Of a DNA stretch of 64,000 bases, positions 61,540 through 64,000 are shown piece after piece. This DNA is from Lytechinus variegatus (lineage: Eukaryota > Echinodermata > Echinoidea > Temnopleuroida > Toxopneustidae). Location of the stretch: the NCBI RefSeq assembly GCF_018143015.1, contig NC_054751.1:34241847-34305846 (forward strand). Reading direction: 5' to 3'. Made by a program: the position numbers and the translations under genes. Under the pieces are notes generated by a model, which was given only the letters and a program-made list of their open reading frames with translations, was not told where the DNA came from and did no database searches. Within the stretch, counting starts at the first letter, position 1, and each line of letters starts with the position of its first letter.

Positions 61540-61622
61540 ATAGCAGGGCCCGCTGGTAGAACAGTTTTCGAAACTGAAGTGGCTACCCTGGGTAAATATA
61601 CCTATATTATTATTATTATTAT
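61540..61622 (+). repeat. LINE 3' tail with TTA microsatellite
   Basis: GCAGGGCCCGCTGGTAGAAC, then CTGAAGTGGCTACCCTGGG, then TAAATATACC and (TTA)n. The microsatellite end marks it as the true 3' terminus of a non-LTR element, which also explains the copies at 58460 and 21494. Confidence 0.7.
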
Positions 61623-63334
61623 AATTCTCTGTAGGTTGGACCTACTGTAAATCAAATAATTTACTTTAAATCACACTTTGATTGTGCATGCAATCATATT
61701 TTTATCCATTATTTTCTCATTCTGGAACCTCATAATGGTTGAAGGCTCAAATTGGAGAGGCAATCATGAAGAGCATTTTTCTTTCACTCATATGTTTTGG
61801 TCACATTCAGTATATTCTGCCCTTAATTTGCTGTTCTTTTGAGTGGAAAGATTGCTTTCCTTTCAGGCATCACCAAGGCAGCTGCAATTACTTCAGAAAA
61901 AAAGATGGTGACGATGAAGAAAAATGTAGAAAACATGTGAATAGTGGGACACGAATAAAACCCGAGTTCAATATGGTCTTGGTGGTGAAGGTTGATGGAT
62001 ATTTTTCTGATTGAGATGGTGGATGAATAGAACCATGGGGAAAATATGAATCATGAAAAGGAATATAAACATGAACACAATAAAACCTGGGATGAATAAT
62101 ATGTTTGATTTTCATTGTAGGAGGGGGCTGACAGAAAAAGTAAATACTTTATTTAAATGTGTTTTTATAAATGAAAAAAAAAAACGGTTTGAAGACTGAC
62201 CAATAGGATGTTTTACATATTTGTATGTTTATCTATCTTTTAGTTATAATTAAATCTTTAAAAAAAATTGGTTAATCTGGACAATTTTTCATTATACGTA
62301 TGTTTACTATTTTTGGTGAAATCATGCAGAGAAGCTTTACAGTGCTATTTGTTCATCATGACCATGTGTGGTGATTTCATTAGGTTTGTGGTCCCTGGGA
62401 GGGAGGGGGGGAAGAACCCTGTTCCATAGACTAATGTACAAAATTCAAAATTCATTGAATGGGACTGGGCCCCATCCCCTCATCCTGTGGGAACTGGGAG
62501 TAAATGCCAAATTCTACTGATTCTAATAAATTCTACTAAAGATTTTTTTTTCAGATCAAAATGCGATCATTTATTTACTTAGCGCAAGTCAACACTTTTT
62601 TATAGCATTTAGAAGTACCCAACAAACCTTTAACATTCCACAATTGGTTCACCTCGATTCCCTCCCCAATCAAACACACAACGACCATCAGAGTATCATT
62701 GTTGTAATCACACCGCCTTGTAAAATGACTGTATTTATTATTCATCAGGCGCATCCCATTTCTGCAGGTATATTGATTGAAAAATTAAGTACGAGTTGTA
62801 ATGCGCTAGTAATCTCTCCCAGGATCAATTCCTGTAATTGTATCCCAGAGTGGCGTTGCATACTGATCAACCACCAACAAAAGCTTTCTAATTTTCCTCT
62901 GAAAGACACCTTACTTGCTAGTATGAAGGGCAAAGCTTCCACTACTTTCTTTTCCTTGTTCTTTCCCTGTGTATCACCAAGGGTCTTGTTCGTGTCCTCA
63001 GGATAATGACACAGTTGTATTCATTCCTCCCACTATAATGGATTCTTGCACCCATTGCAGTGAATGTTTCCACTTCAAGACTATAGTAGGTCTCTTCTAG
63101 CTAAGGTATTGCTAAAGAGCAAAAAGGGAAGTAAAATATATAAAAGAAGCTAATATACATGTTCATGTAATGTGACTTTGGGACTTCATGTCTTAAACTG
63201 TCAAAGAAAAATGAATTTGATACAGCAGGTTCTCTTTCCCAGCCAAGATGCTGCCAAAAGGGGAGTAAAATCTATGTGAATGAAATTATCATTGAATATA
63301 AACCCACAATAAATGCAGGAAAAGAAACATTGTT

Positions 63335-63420
63335 TTAATATTTTGTCACAGACAATTATCAAGTTGATCAAACTTGTTATATTTTGTCATAGACAATTAT
63401 CAACTTGATCAAACTAAGAC
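63335..63420 (+). repeat. Tandem duplication of ~45 bp
   Basis: ATATTTTGTCANAGACAATT ATCAANTTGATCAAACT is present twice in a row with two or three differences. A looser duplicate (ACTTTGGGACTTNATNTC) pairs 63176 with 63496. Confidence 0.8.
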
Positions 63421-64000
63421 TGAATAAAAAAAATCCTTGATGCAAGATTACGTAAATGCTATTATAGATTCAAACTAATCATTCTTTCTCTGTATGAAAT
63501 GTAACTTTGGGACTTGATATCGTAAACTGGAAAATGACTTGGTTAAATATGATTTTGGTTTTGTGTATGTTAGGAGGAACGTGGATATATAATGAACCCC
63601 CCCAAAAAAAAATATTTTCAGGAGTTCATTTCATGAATTTGGGGTTTAGTATTAAAAAGAAATCGTGATTTTGATTAAAAGAGGGCACGGTTCTGTTTCT
63701 GTTCTCATTAAATGAAACATGACGTCAGTCTCCGATATGAACATGGCTTGTGGGCTATGTTAGGATAACCTTCACCCCTGGAGTAAATCACATGGGATGT
63801 CGTAACCTTGACAGATTAATTAAAATGGAGTACATGCCCTGGAGTCGTAGAGAGTCTTGGCAGGAGATTCTTAGAGAGTACAAAGAATTTGAAGAAATCA
63901 ACAAGGAAACAGACTGCAAGTCAGCATGCAAGTTCAGTGTCCTAAATACAAGCTTCTTGATAATATGCATGGCAGCATGTGAGACGAATATATATTACTT

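Larger units (their letters stand above)
55494..64000 (+). other. Long first-coding intron (or intergenic), repeat-bearing
   Basis: No downstream coding exon could be supported over 8.5 kb. It holds two MITEs near 56.1-56.7 kb, LINE tails at 58.46 and 61.54 kb, a dispersed repeat at 59.5 kb, a TIR pair at 60.8-61.0 kb and a local duplication at 63.3 kb. The stretch 62640-62950 is unique-looking and more GC-balanced. Confidence 0.4.

Noticed and set aside
62644..63006. 120-codon frame (+)
   Set aside because: Longest frame in the right end but no domain, no splice sites and Ile/Ser-rich composition; may overlap a conserved non-coding element instead.

Overview
The window looks like a gene-poor, repeat-rich piece of an animal nuclear genome. 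It is AT-rich, has GT-AG introns, and carries many foldback/MITE elements, tRNA-derived SINEs, LINE tails and degenerate tandem repeats. The repeat families and the animal-type PSTK gene suggest a marine deuterostome, most likely a sea urchin; that placement is inference, not proof.

Layout: 1-9125 is non-coding apart from repeats (a TIR element at 1.4-1.9 kb, a TA-flanked foldback at 5.2-6.0 kb, a TAG microsatellite at 6.6 kb, a degenerate tandem array at 7.3-8.1 kb). At 9126-9370 (+) lies a probable last coding exon of an unidentified protein ending in a CAAX-type prenylation box. The stretch 9.4-19.4 kb has no gene but holds two copies of a GC-rich MITE in opposite orientation, one nested inside another element. 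The best-supported gene is PSTK (L-seryl-tRNA(Sec) kinase) on the minus strand, 25510 to 19456: six coding exons that splice in phase to 367 residues, with SINEs and a long foldback element in the introns.

From 26.6 to 34.8 kb a short, strongly conserved sequence module (core AATAGATGAAAAGTGCCGC) occurs four times on the plus strand, with CCAATCA-like, TCF-like and TAATC-type motifs near several copies. One copy contains the start codon of a compact two-exon gene (31298-32280) encoding an unrecognised 282-residue protein with an eh1/Groucho-type motif and basic nuclear-localisation-like clusters. This repeated module plus orphan repressor-like gene is the most unusual part of the window. I suggest, as inference only, a decayed or diverged tandem gene array resembling the multi-copy early homeobox clusters (pmar1/micro1/hbox12) of sea urchins; no convincing homeodomain is visible.

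From 35 to 46 kb there are only repeats: an element with about 165-bp internal tandem units, a Penelope-like ribozyme-like fragment, and two long hairpin MITEs. A GC-richer block at 46.5-47.3 kb with a TATA-like box and a good splice donor may be the 5' end of a plus-strand gene whose first coding exon (55442-55493, N-myristoylation signature) has an intron running beyond the window end. That intron holds further MITEs and LINE tails.
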